Shown here in pieces: positions 7,072 through 15,043 of a stretch of DNA of 23,163 bases; the first letter of the stretch is position 1, and each line of letters begins with the position of its first letter. Source of the stretch: a bacterium UBA7470 (GTDB lineage: Bacteria; Pseudomonadota; Gammaproteobacteria; Burkholderiales; Burkholderiaceae_C); contig DLPA01000093.1 in NCBI GenBank assembly GCA_002479815.1, positions 4,047 through 27,209 on the forward strand, written 5' to 3'. Made by a program: the position numbers and the translations under genes. The notes under the pieces are model-generated. The model worked only from the letters and a program-made list of their open reading frames with translations, had not been told where the DNA came from and did not search any database.

Positions 7072-9408
7072 ATGCCACACCAGATGATTTCTGAATCACA
7101 ACCTCGCTCAATCTTTGATAAAAAAGCACCAACAGCGCATGAATTTGAAGCTGTTCAAAGCAAAAAGGCGACACTTCTGCCCCTAGGCGCGATGCTCTTG
7201 GCAGGCTCGGTGTCGGGCTTGACGTGGGCGCAGGCCGCGCCAGCGTCCGACGGAACCACACTCAAAACCGTCACCGTCAAAGAAGCCGCACAAGCCCCAG
7301 AAGGCAAAGACAGCCTACGCGCCACCGAGACCACCATCGGTAAAGGCAAGCAACAATTGCGCGACATTCCACAGTCCGTCACCGTCATCACCGAAAAGCT
7401 GATGGACGACCGCAACTTTGACACCATGAAAGAGGTGCTGAAAACCACCGGCGGCATCAGCTTTTTGGCTGCCGAAGGCGGCGAGGAAGACATACGCTTG
7501 CGTGGGTTTGCGCTGCAAAGCACCGGCGATGTGTTTGTCGATGGGATGCGTGACCCCGCCTTTTACGACCGCGACACCTTCAACCTCGACCGCATGGAAG
7601 TCTTGCGTGGCTCGGCCTCCTTGCTGTTTGGGCGCGGCTCCACGGGCGGTGCGGTCAATATGGTCAACAAAGTGCCACGTTTGATCGACGAGCATCAAGT
7701 CGATTTGACCGTGGGCAGCCACGGCTACAAACGCGCCGTGGGCGACTTCAATCTGAAAACGGGTGACAATGCCGCTTTGCGCATCAACGCGATGGCGACC
7801 AAGGCCGACAACAACGGCGCAGGCTCCAGCATCGATAAAAAGGGCATCGCCGCCACCTACCGCCACGGCATCGGCGAGACGAACGAAATCTCAGCCAGCA
7901 TTTACCACTTGGACAATAACAACGGCATGAACTACGGACTGCCGTGGATACGCCCCACCGCAGCCTCGCCCGCGAGTGCCACCACCGTGTTACCGCTGGA
8001 TCCGAAAGCCTATTACGGCATGGGCAGCGACTACAACGCAGGACAAGCGACCGTGTTCACCCTCAGCCATACCCACCGCTTTGACCGCGACAATGAGCTG
8101 ACCACCAAAATTCGCAAAGGCCATTACGAACGCGACCAACGCGCCAGCGCCATTCGCAACTGTGGCCCCAATGCCACCACGGGGGCGGCCAACGCCAATT
8201 GTCCTCAAATCACCATCCCCGTCAGCTTGGCGACGTTTGGCCCCAATTCGGTGTTCACCCGTGGCACGAATTTGAAGATGCAGGACATGGACAACCTCTA
8301 TGCCCAAACCGACTTCAGCGGGAAATTCGAGGCTTGGGGCATGAAGCACGAGTTGCAAGCAGGGATGGATGTTGCCCAAGAGGAAAAAGTCGCCTATGGC
8401 GCACGCAGTGCCGCCCAAGGCGGTGTCGTACCCACCAAAGCCACCATCACCGCAGGTGGTGTGACCACCAACAACTGGGTCAATGAGGGTTCAAGGGTGT
8501 TGCGCGACACCAGTCGCTATACCTCCAACACCTATGGCCTTTACCTGCAAGACTTGGTGCAAGTGGCACCGCACTGGAAAGTCTTGGCGGGCTTGCGCTA
8601 CGACAACCTGAGTGGCGACTACGATGCCTACGCGATCCCCACCAATGCCGCTGGCCCTGTCACCACCAGCAGCTACCGCATGAAAGTGTCCGAAGTCAGC
8701 AAGCGCGTGGGCGTGTTGTACCAGCCTGATGCCTTGCACAGCTTCCACTTCAGCGCCGCGACCTCGTTCAACACCTCGGGCGATGCCTACTCGCTGGGCG
8801 CGAGCAATGCCGACACGCCGCCCGAGAAAAGCATCAACATCGAGTTCGGGGCCAAAATCGACTCTGCCGACAAGCAATGGACGACCCGCTACGCCGTGTT
8901 CCGCTCTACCAAGCTGCACGAACGCAATACCGACCCGCTGGTCAACCTGACCACGCTGTCGGGTAAGCGCCATGTGGCGGGCTTTGAGTTCGACATCACC
9001 GGCCGCCTAACCCCGCAATGGGAGATTTACGGCTCTTATATGTGGATGCCTGTCGCCAAAATTGACACCGCCGTCACGGGTGGCGAAGCCTTGGGGTCAC
9101 GCCCCAGCCTTATCCCCTACCACTCGGGCACGATTTGGAGCACCTACCAAATCACCCCCAAACTGCGCGTCGGTGCGGGCCTGAACTTCCGTGGCAAACA
9201 AACCCCCAACCGCAATCCGGGCTGGGAAGTGCCAAGCTGGGTCACGGCTGATTTGATGGCCGAATACAAATTCGACTTCGACCGCCTCACCCTCAAAGCC
9301 AACCTGTCCAACGTCACCAACAAACGCTATGCCGACCAGTTGTACAGCGGCCACTACATCCCGGGCGCGGGTCGAGTGCTGCAAGTGACGGCGAATATCA
9401 AGTTCTGA
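7072..9408 (+). CDS. TonB-dependent (catecholate) siderophore receptor
   Basis: Outer-membrane gated channel taking up ferric siderophores with energy from TonB. From ATG 7072 it has 778 residues: an unusually long leader (~33 residues) before a hydrophobic signal segment ending AQA near 56, a TonB-box-like stretch LKTVTVKE (64-71), a plug domain with DIPQSVTVIT and the FGRGSTGGAVNMVNK motif, and then a long beta-barrel ending in the terminal Phe expected for BAM substrates. Sequence and linkage to piuC point to the Fiu/PiuA catecholate class. The frame is open back to GTG 7012, and ATG 7084 is also possible; none has a good ribosome binding site. Iron regulation is expected, but a classical Fur box is not evident. 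Confidence 0.9.
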   Translation: MPHQMISESQPRSIFDKKAPTAHEFEAVQSKKATLLPLGAMLLAGSVSGLTWAQAAPASDGTTLKTVTVKEAAQAPEGKDSLRATETTIGKGKQQLRDIPQSVTVITEKLMDDRNFDTMKEVLKTTGGISFLAAEGGEEDIRLRGFALQSTGDVFVDGMRDPAFYDRDTFNLDRMEVLRGSASLLFGRGSTGGAVNMVNKVPRLIDEHQVDLTVGSHGYKRAVGDFNLKTGDNAALRINAMATKADNNGAGSSIDKKGIAATYRHGIGETNEISASIYHLDNNNGMNYGLPWIRPTAASPASATTVLPLDPKAYYGMGSDYNAGQATVFTLSHTHRFDRDNELTTKIRKGHYERDQRASAIRNCGPNATTGAANANCPQITIPVSLATFGPNSVFTRGTNLKMQDMDNLYAQTDFSGKFEAWGMKHELQAGMDVAQEEKVAYGARSAAQGGVVPTKATITAGGVTTNNWVNEGSRVLRDTSRYTSNTYGLYLQDLVQVAPHWKVLAGLRYDNLSGDYDAYAIPTNAAGPVTTSSYRMKVSEVSKRVGVLYQPDALHSFHFSAATSFNTSGDAYSLGASNADTPPEKSINIEFGAKIDSADKQWTTRYAVFRSTKLHERNTDPLVNLTTLSGKRHVAGFEFDITGRLTPQWEIYGSYMWMPVAKIDTAVTGGEALGSRPSLIPYHSGTIWSTYQITPKLRVGAGLNFRGKQTPNRNPGWEVPSWVTADLMAEYKFDFDRLTLKANLSNVTNKRYADQLYSGHYIPGAGRVLQVTANIKF

Positions 9409-9420
9409 TGTTGTTTCTCC

Positions 9421-9446
9421 AAGGTTCATCTGTGTGGAACCTTTTT
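9421..9446 (+). terminator. Intrinsic terminator 1 after the siderophore receptor
   Basis: AAGGTTC (9421-9427) pairs perfectly with GAACCTT (9437-9443) around a 9-base loop and is followed by a short T run. It starts 12 bases after the receptor stop codon. Confidence 0.7.
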
Positions 9447-9448
9447 AT

Positions 9449-9484
9449 GCCACCCGAGTGTTTCTGCCTTGGGTGGCTTTTTTT
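9449..9484 (+). terminator. Intrinsic terminator 2, stacked directly behind terminator 1
   Basis: GCCACCC (9449-9455) pairs with GGGTGGC (9471-9477), giving a GC-rich stem with a 15-base loop, followed by seven Ts (9478-9484). It precedes piuC by about 20 bases, leaving almost no room for a separate piuC promoter downstream of it. Confidence 0.8.
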
Positions 9485-9504
9485 GATTTTCTGGAGTCTC
9501 ACTC

Positions 9505-10206
9505 ATGCTCCTCACCCTGCCTGATGTGTTAAGTCCCTCAGAACTGCAACTCGCCCGCGAATTGTTGGCTCATGCGCCGTGGCAAGCGGGCCGTGACAGC
9601 GCGGGTACACAAGCCCGCAGCGTCAAACACAACGAGCAACTGCCGCACGACTGCGAAGCCGCCACCCACATCCGCCAAATGGTGCTGCAAGGGCTGCACC
9701 GCTCGCCCTTGTTTTTCAGCGCGGCCTTGCCCCTGCGCATCTTCACGCCCCGCATCAACCGCCATGGCGGTGAGGCCAATGCCTACGGCCCACACATCGA
9801 CAACGCCATACGCCTCAAAGCGCGGGAACCGCAAGAAGGGGGTGGCACGGAGTACGTTCGCACCGATGTCTCCTGTACCGTGTTTTTGAACGACCCTGAC
9901 GAGTACGAGGGCGGCGAACTGAGCATCAGCGACACCTATGGCACGCGCGGCGTGAAGCTGCCCGCCGGTCATGCCGTGCTGTATCCGGGGACGAGTCTGC
10001 ACCAAGTCACCCCCGTCACACGCGGGCAACGGCTGGCCTGTTTTTTCTGGGTGCAAAGCATGGTACGCAGCGACGAGCAGCGTCGGCTCTTGTTCGAGCT
10101 GGACATGAACCTCTTGCGCTTGCGCCAGCAACACAGCGAAAGTGCCGAAACCACGGCCTTGACCGGAACGTATCACAACCTGCTGCGGATGTGGGCCGAG
10201 ACATGA
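9505..10206 (+). CDS. piuC: Fe(II)/2-oxoglutarate-dependent hydroxylase, PiuC/YbiX family
   Basis: Cytoplasmic PKHD-type dioxygenase of 233 residues. Its iron-binding triad is visible: H97-x-D99 in YGPHIDNAI and H166 in SLHQVTPVTRG. R176 ten residues later is the 2-oxoglutarate-binding arginine. The family is consistently linked to catecholate siderophore receptors (piuA-piuC in Pseudomonas, fiu-ybiX in E. coli), and here it directly follows such a receptor; its substrate is not established. GGAG at 9493-9496, eight bases before ATG 9505, supports the start. The stop overlaps the next start as ATGA, indicating translational coupling. Two terminators upstream imply expression depends on read-through or a promoter hidden in the gap. 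Confidence 0.92.
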   Translation: MLLTLPDVLSPSELQLARELLAHAPWQAGRDSAGTQARSVKHNEQLPHDCEAATHIRQMVLQGLHRSPLFFSAALPLRIFTPRINRHGGEANAYGPHIDNAIRLKAREPQEGGGTEYVRTDVSCTVFLNDPDEYEGGELSISDTYGTRGVKLPAGHAVLYPGTSLHQVTPVTRGQRLACFFWVQSMVRSDEQRRLLFELDMNLLRLRQQHSESAETTALTGTYHNLLRMWAET

Positions 10207-11405
10207 GCCAGCGCCCTTATGCCCACCCCCCCCTTTCACCCCTACCCACTCTTGCACCACTCACCCCCGTCGCCCCCGACATCGTGAGCTTGCGCGACCA
10301 CGAACGAGAAGCCCGCCAGCATTTGGATGAGGCGCGATGGGCCTATCTTTGCGGTGGTGCTGCCGATGAACGCACGGTGACAGACAACCAACGTGCATGG
10401 CAAGAATTGCGCCTTCAACCCCGCGTACTTCAACATCTGAGGCAAGGCCACACCCGCCTAGAGCTGCTGGGCCGCACCTTGGCCCATCCCCTGCTGGTGG
10501 CTCCTATGGCTTATCAACGGCTGGCGCACCCCGATGGCGAATTGGCAATGGCCTTGGCCGCCGCCGCACAACAAACCGGACTCATCCTCAGCACCCAAGC
10601 CAGCGTGTATTTAGAACACGTCGCTGCCGTGGTGCAGCAGATGCGTGATGACACGGCTCCAGCCTCCGCCTCAACGCCATCCATCCACACCCCACTGTGG
10701 TTTCAGCTTTATATGCAGCCGCGTTGGGACGACACGCTGGCCTTGATCGACCGCGCTCAAGCGGCAGGCTTTGAGGCGCTGGTCTTGACCGTCGATGCCC
10801 CCGTACAAGGCGTGCGCGACCGCGAACGACGCACAGGCTTTACCTTGCCACTGGACGTGGCTGCTGTGAACCTCCCGCCCCCCACACCGTCACCTGAACC
10901 ACCGAACGCATGGACGGGCGTGCTGCGCCATGCCCCCACATGGCAAGACATCGCCGACTTGCTGCGCCAGCTTGAGCAGCCAAGCACCCATCGGCGGCTG
11001 CCCGTCTTGCTCAAGGGCATTCTCCACCCCGACGATGCACGACGGGCGCGAGACGTGGGCGCGGCGGGCGTGATCGTCTCCAACCACGGCGGGCGCACGC
11101 TGGACACCGCCCTCCCCACGGCATGGGCACTGCCCGCCATCGCCCAAGCCGTTGGTGCAGACCTCGCGGTGTTGGTGGATGGTGGCCTACGGCGCGGCAC
11201 GGACGTATTCAAAGCCTTGGCACTGGGCGCAGATGCAGTGCTGATCGGTCGGCCCTGTCTGCACGGCTTGGCTCATGCAGGCGCGGCGGGCGTAGCCCAT
11301 GTCTTGCGCCTGCTGCGTGATGAGTTAGACGCAGCGATGGCGCTGTGTGGCTGCGCTACCCTTGCCGACATTCACATCGACAGAATTTTTCAAAAAATAG
11401 AGTAA
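10203..11405 (+). CDS. FMN-dependent alpha-hydroxy-acid dehydrogenase (LldD/glycolate oxidase family)
   Basis: A TIM-barrel flavoprotein of 400 residues that oxidises L-2-hydroxy acids such as lactate; the exact substrate is unknown. Family residues are present: Y48 in the N-terminal segment, Y170 in WFQLY, K271 in LLKG, the catalytic H295 and R298 in SNHGGR, and the FMN phosphate-binding DGGLRRGTD (326-334) and IGR (348-350). A proline-rich stretch at about 225-235 sits in the mobile loop 4 region. ATG 10203 overlaps the piuC stop (ATGA), so the two proteins are probably made together. The frame is open to GTG 10191, but that is less likely. The last codons and stop TAA lie at the edge of an inverted-repeat element, so the C-terminus may have been modified by insertion. 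Confidence 0.9.
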   Translation: MSQRPYAHPPLSPLPTLAPLTPVAPDIVSLRDHEREARQHLDEARWAYLCGGAADERTVTDNQRAWQELRLQPRVLQHLRQGHTRLELLGRTLAHPLLVAPMAYQRLAHPDGELAMALAAAAQQTGLILSTQASVYLEHVAAVVQQMRDDTAPASASTPSIHTPLWFQLYMQPRWDDTLALIDRAQAAGFEALVLTVDAPVQGVRDRERRTGFTLPLDVAAVNLPPPTPSPEPPNAWTGVLRHAPTWQDIADLLRQLEQPSTHRRLPVLLKGILHPDDARRARDVGAAGVIVSNHGGRTLDTALPTAWALPAIAQAVGADLAVLVDGGLRRGTDVFKALALGADAVLIGRPCLHGLAHAGAAGVAHVLRLLRDELDAAMALCGCATLADIHIDRIFQKIE

Positions 11406-11628
11406 AAAAGGTGAGCTGCTTACGCAATTTTTACTTGGCTTTCGGCTTATTTTTCCATGAAAATAAGCCTGATTTTTATAAAAAATAGCTTTTTATACGC
11501 TCAAAAACCTGTTTTTCAGATCTCCACAGGATTTAGGGGGATTATTTTTCAGTTTTTTGGCCTTTTTTAAAGAATTAAAATGGCTGAAAGCCACGTATTA
11601 CTTGCGTAAGCAGCTCATATTTTTTACT
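11401..11628. mobile_element. MITE-like element with terminal inverted repeats
   Basis: A ~228-bp AT-rich non-coding segment. The left end 11401-11427 and the right end 11602-11628 are inverted copies matching at 25 of 27 positions: AGTAAAAAA, two mismatches, then TGAGCTGCTTACGCAA. Similarity continues inward to include TGGCTTTC-x-GC on both arms, and outward after a 2-base gap (AAAAAATA at 11392-11399 against 11632-11639). There is no ORF inside. It holds an AAAAAATAGCT core at about 11480 shared with the modB/modC junction. It begins within the stop codon region of the upstream gene. No clear target-site duplication was found. Confidence 0.65.
11444..11469. repeat. Internal perfect hairpin in the MITE-like element
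   Basis: GGCTTATTTT pairs with AAAATAAGCC (10 bp) around the loop TCCATG. It lies just inside the left terminal repeat. On the plus-strand transcript it could terminate or stabilise the upstream mRNA, but there is no T run directly after it. Confidence 0.6.
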
Positions 11629-11673
11629 ATTTATTTTTTATTGCTTGTCTCCGCAGATGTATCGTATCAAACG

Positions 11674-11704
11674 AAAAAGCCGCCTTTGAATTTTTAGGCG
11701 GCTT
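11674..11704 (-). terminator. Intrinsic terminator of the desaturase gene
   Basis: On the minus strand AAGCCGCCT (11704-11696) pairs with AGGCGGCTT (11685-11677) around a 10-base loop and runs into five Ts. It lies 35 bases beyond the desaturase stop. The plus-strand side has no T run, so it mainly serves the minus-strand gene. Confidence 0.8.
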
Positions 11705-11739
11705 GAGAGAGCAATGCAAACAAAATGCCAAACGACGGT

Positions 11740-12945
11740 TTAAGCGCGCACTGCTCTTAATTTGTAAGAAAAATCTTGCAATGCAGTGATACCACTTGCT
11801 TCAGCGCGCTGACACCAAGCCTGCAATGCCAACGCCAATTGCTCACGATTCAGATGTTGACTGGACCACAATTGGCGCAACTCCTCGCGCATGGCGTACA
11901 TCTGGGCCAATACGGGATGTTGGGCGCGAACTTGTTCTAGTTGCGGGCGCAAAGCTGCTGGGATTTTTTCATCATCGCGGTGCAACCAGCGACGTGCGGT
12001 TTTTAGTAAGGCAATGTCAGACTCTTTCGCTTGTGCAGCAGCGGCTTTCAATTCGGCCTTGCAGGCCAAACGCATCTCCCGCGCGTAGTTGGCCATCACT
12101 TCATAGCGATGGGCAATGATGGCTTCTAGGGTTTTTTCATCCGCAACAGGTTTGACGTCGCCAAAGACGATTTGAGGGGCTGTTTTACGCGCCTTAGCCA
12201 GCCCTACAGTTTCCAGCACACGAATGTAGAGCCATCCAATATCAAACTCATAGGGTTTCACCGACAACTTGGCCGATGTGGGGTAGGTGTGATGGTTGTT
12301 GTGCAACTCCTCCCCACCGATCAAAATACCCCAAGGGGAGATGTTGGTACTGGCATCGACCGCCTCAAAATTACGGTAGCCCCAGTAATGCCCAATACCG
12401 TTGATGATGCCCGCTGCGGTCACAGGAATCCAGAGCATCTGTACGGCCCAAACGGTCAAACCGGCTGCGCCAAATAAAGTCAAATTCAAGATCAACATCA
12501 AAGCTACGCCTTTCCAGGAATGGCGTGTGTACAAGTGACGCTCAATCCAGTCGTCAGGAGTACCATGACCATAACGTGCCATTGTGTCTTGGTTTTTGGA
12601 TTCGGCACGATACAGCTCTGCGCCTTCCCAAAACACTTTTTTGATACCAAACACCACAGGGCTGTGCGGGTCGCCTTCGCGCTCGCATTTGGCGTGGTGC
12701 TTGCGATGAATGGCTGCCCACTCTTTGGTGACTTGGCCTGTCGTCAACCACAGCCAAAATCGAAAGAAATGCGACGGAATCGGATGCAGGTCAACCGCGC
12801 GATGGGCTTGATGGCGATGTAAAAATATGGTCACTGACGCAATTGTGATGTGCGTCATGACCAATGTGATGATGACCAATTGCAACAATGTGGGATCGAT
12901 CAGGCCGTGTGCCAGCCAGTTCACCACTGCATCCAAAAATTCCAT
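11740..12945 (-). CDS. Membrane fatty-acid (acyl-CoA-type) desaturase with C-terminal extension
   Basis: Integral-membrane di-iron desaturase that probably introduces a delta-9 double bond in saturated acyl chains to tune membrane fluidity. The 401-residue protein has the three histidine boxes: HRHQAH at 43-48, HRKHH at 80-84 and HNNHH at 215-219, with hydrophobic helices around 20-42, 60-72 and 145-190. Residues ~311-400 form a separate, charged helical extension (LLKTARRWLH ... YAMREELRQLW ... WCQRAEASGI) that recalls the C-terminal part of ISL3-family transposases; it is absent from minimal desaturases. AAGGT about seven bases before ATG 12945 supports the start. A housekeeping-type promoter lies upstream, and the gene is monocistronic, with terminators on both sides. 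Confidence 0.9.
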   Translation of the reverse strand: MEFLDAVVNWLAHGLIDPTLLQLVIITLVMTHITIASVTIFLHRHQAHRAVDLHPIPSHFFRFWLWLTTGQVTKEWAAIHRKHHAKCEREGDPHSPVVFGIKKVFWEGAELYRAESKNQDTMARYGHGTPDDWIERHLYTRHSWKGVALMLILNLTLFGAAGLTVWAVQMLWIPVTAAGIINGIGHYWGYRNFEAVDASTNISPWGILIGGEELHNNHHTYPTSAKLSVKPYEFDIGWLYIRVLETVGLAKARKTAPQIVFGDVKPVADEKTLEAIIAHRYEVMANYAREMRLACKAELKAAAAQAKESDIALLKTARRWLHRDDEKIPAALRPQLEQVRAQHPVLAQMYAMREELRQLWSSQHLNREQLALALQAWCQRAEASGITALQDFSYKLRAVRA

Positions 12946-12989
12946 GATTGACCTTCAAAAAAACAGGCTTTTTTATGCCCGATCCTGTA

Positions 12990-13019
12990 ATTTTAGGCGG
13001 CTTCAAGGCCATGTAGCAA
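12990..13019 (-). promoter_or_regulatory. Candidate sigma-70 promoter of the desaturase gene
   Basis: On the minus strand, -35 TTGCTA (13019-13014) and -10 TAAAAT (12995-12990) are separated by 18 bp, giving a leader of roughly 38 bases before ATG 12945. The -10 matches consensus at 5 of 6 positions. Confidence 0.45.
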
Positions 13020-13054
13020 AAAATATCTGTGGTGAGGACACGGTTTCTAAAATA

Positions 13055-13078
13055 AAAAACCGCCTGTAGGCGGTTTTT
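13055..13078. terminator. Bidirectional terminator after the pilin gene
   Basis: AAAAACCGCCT and AGGCGGTTTTT form a near-continuous palindrome with a 2-base centre (practically a CCGCC-TGTA-GGCGG hairpin), with A/T runs on both sides. On the minus strand it ends the long pilus gene train 26 bases after the last pilin stop. Confidence 0.85.
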
Positions 13079-13104
13079 AGAATTCGATGTACATCGTCTG
13101 CAAA

Positions 13105-13803
13105 TTACAGTTTGCGACAAACGGTGTACCAAGGGGTTGCCGTCGTATCTACATAGACTCGGGTGGTCGCAACTGCGAGAGCAACCGGCGCATTGAAGTT
13201 GGCAGCAGGTGCGTTCGCGCGAATATTGCCCGTCTGAGGGTTTCCATCATCCAATTGGCGGTCCAGTTGTTCGGCAGCCTTTGCTGGCAAGCTGGCACAA
13301 AACGCAGTCACTATGCCAAAGTTCATTGCAGTAGCCCCTAAGCCAACGCCATAGTTGGAACCGAAGGGGGTTTTCTCTGGCGTCTGAGATAAAGCGGCCG
13401 TGGACAGGTCACCGGCCACCAAACCTGACGCACGCAAGTGTTGCCAAGCGTTACCCGCCTCGTTCGCTCCACCCAGCAGGACCTGCGCCAAGGTTGCAGG
13501 CGCAAGAGAGCCTCCACCGTTGCCGGAAGTTGCGGCCGCACCTGCGACGGCGGTGGTCCAGCGTGCAGCGGCGTTTGGATCATCACCAGGCAGGAAACGA
13601 TAGCGATCTTGATAGGTGTAAATGGCAGCCGTCATGTTTTCAAAATCGTTGACCACACGCTTGATCTTAGATTGCTCGATCAACTCTTGGCCTTTCAAGA
13701 CACCCCCCAAGAGCAGTCCAATGATGACTAAAACAATCGCAATCTCGATCAGGGTGAAACCAGACTGACTGGGACGAGAAGAAGGCATGCACTTGGCTTT
13801 CAT
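13105..13803 (-). CDS. Type IV pilin / pseudopilin-like protein (last gene of the pilus cluster)
   Basis: Prepilin of 232 residues processed by prepilin peptidase at SG15|F16TLIE, with the conserved Glu at mature position 5 and the hydrophobic helix IAIVLVIIGLLLGGVL. The helix runs into a typical GspG/pilin-like alpha1-C region and a DRYRFLPGDDP motif. Two cysteines (FCASL and the C-terminal VCRKL) could close a D-region disulfide loop as in major pilins. ATG 13803 is preceded by GAAAGG at good distance; upstream in-frame TTG 13809 is disfavoured. A 94-base gap separates it from the kinase gene, unlike the overlaps elsewhere, so it may have its own promoter, as a major pilin would; no convincing -35/-10 was found. 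Major versus minor status is inference. Confidence 0.85.
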   Translation of the reverse strand: MKAKCMPSSRPSQSGFTLIEIAIVLVIIGLLLGGVLKGQELIEQSKIKRVVNDFENMTAAIYTYQDRYRFLPGDDPNAAARWTTAVAGAAATSGNGGGSLAPATLAQVLLGGANEAGNAWQHLRASGLVAGDLSTAALSQTPEKTPFGSNYGVGLGATAMNFGIVTAFCASLPAKAAEQLDRQLDDGNPQTGNIRANAPAANFNAPVALAVATTRVYVDTTATPWYTVCRKL

Positions 13804-13897
13804 AAACAACCTTTCAAAAAGTTAACGCTGCTTTTTAACAAGAATGGTGATATTTTGAACAAGACAAAGGAGTCATCCCAGTCAAGAAATTTGACAC

Positions 13898-15043
13898 TCA
13901 TGGGTGCAGACCACGAGAGACGACCAAAGGAATACGCAAAGAGAACAACACACCTTTGGTATTCAGGGTCGCTTGTAAGTCTCCGTTGGCGTCACGCAAG
14001 TTACGACGCGCTTGATACAAACCCAAACCCGACTGACTGGACAATTGCAAAGGCTCAAAGGGCCGCTGAGGCCAGGGTGTTTTTAAATGGGGCGTTTGCA
14101 ACTCAGCCAGCAGAAAGTGCCGCTCTGTTCTTAATTGCCAGACCAAGGGCGGATGACTCACCCGTACATCACTGTCCCTGACGATGTTGGACAACAAATT
14201 GTCCAGTGCCCGCTCCAGGGCTTGTGCAGACTGCTGGTTGATGGAGAGCGTGGCAAGATCGGTATCTTGTTTTTTCTGTGGATCGAATAGCTTGCCGTGG
14301 AGAAAGATTTGAATCTCTAAACCAGACAACAAAGCAGCATCCCTAATGATTACAGTAGGGCTTTTATTTTGTGTGCTTTGTGGTGGGGGGACATTCAATG
14401 GATTTTTAGCAGACGCAGTGGTGGTAGCGGCCAGCAAACGGTGTGCTTTTTCTAGTACCAATGGGGCTTGTTGCTGCAACCTTTTTGCGAGCCGTGGCAG
14501 TTGTTCTGGGGTTGCCTCCTCAAACTCTTCCGCCAGCATACCGACCCACTGCGCCAAGTTGCGCATGTCATGTTGCCAATACAAATGTACGGCGGCGCGC
14601 TGTGCCAAGGCCACAGCCACGGCTTGCGTGTGGGCACGCATCTGAGCGAGCCATGCCTGTGCAAAAACATCCAAAACGGCAAGTACCAGCATTCGCGCCT
14701 CATTCGTGCGCGCCAAGGCAGCCCATGTGACCTGAATCTGACAATCAGGGCCTGCATCTAACATTTTCCCAGGCCACACCGGAGAGACAGCTGCCCCCCA
14801 TTGACCTCCGACAGGATCGCCGAACCACTGGCCTTCCCAGCGCAATCCTGTAACGCCCGCGGTCTGCAGGATATGCTGCGCTCTTTCCGGCCACAGCGTT
14901 GGGTGCATATCGGTTGGCAAGTCCAGCAACGCACGCAAACAAGCGCGCGTTTTGCTTCCGCGATGCCAAACAGCACCCGCGGCCAACAACAAGGCCAGCC
15001 CCATCACCACGAACAACAAGGCCAATAGATCAAACGCTGTCAT
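13898..15043 (-). CDS. Sensor histidine kinase (HDxRN type) embedded in the pilus cluster
   Basis: A 381-residue kinase with one N-terminal transmembrane helix (about 5-26), a ~120-residue cytoplasmic input region of no recognised family, and then an H-box with H158 in QHDMRN. The ATP-binding domain shows an N-box (ALDNLLSNI, N282/N286) and a G2-type SGLGLYQARR motif (338-347). The DxGxG G1 box expected between them is not recognisable. The H-D-x-R/K-N type motif occurs in CitA/PrsK-like kinases. Start ATG 15043 overlaps the stop of the response regulator gene (ATGA), so the pair is translationally coupled. It probably phosphorylates that regulator; the stimulus is unknown. A Pro/Ser-rich linker occupies about 208-228. 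Confidence 0.82.
   Translation of the reverse strand: MTAFDLLALLFVVMGLALLLAAGAVWHRGSKTRACLRALLDLPTDMHPTLWPERAQHILQTAGVTGLRWEGQWFGDPVGGQWGAAVSPVWPGKMLDAGPDCQIQVTWAALARTNEARMLVLAVLDVFAQAWLAQMRAHTQAVAVALAQRAAVHLYWQHDMRNLAQWVGMLAEEFEEATPEQLPRLAKRLQQQAPLVLEKAHRLLAATTTASAKNPLNVPPPQSTQNKSPTVIIRDAALLSGLEIQIFLHGKLFDPQKKQDTDLATLSINQQSAQALERALDNLLSNIVRDSDVRVSHPPLVWQLRTERHFLLAELQTPHLKTPWPQRPFEPLQLSSQSGLGLYQARRNLRDANGDLQATLNTKGVLFSLRIPLVVSRGLHP

Larger units (their letters stand above)
11406..11739. other. Intergenic region between the convergent dehydrogenase and desaturase genes
   Basis: About 334 bases with no supportable gene. It contains most of the inverted-repeat element, an AT-rich tail (11629-11645), and the desaturase terminator. 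Nothing else was recognised between 11645 and 11673. Confidence 0.7.

Noticed and set aside
11689..13004. A 13-base direct repeat TTTTAGGCGGCTT flanks the desaturase gene (about 11692-11704 and 12992-13004), hinting at gene insertion.
   Set aside because: The left copy is half of the desaturase terminator and the right copy overlaps its promoter region; one short match without other mobile-element signs is not enough.
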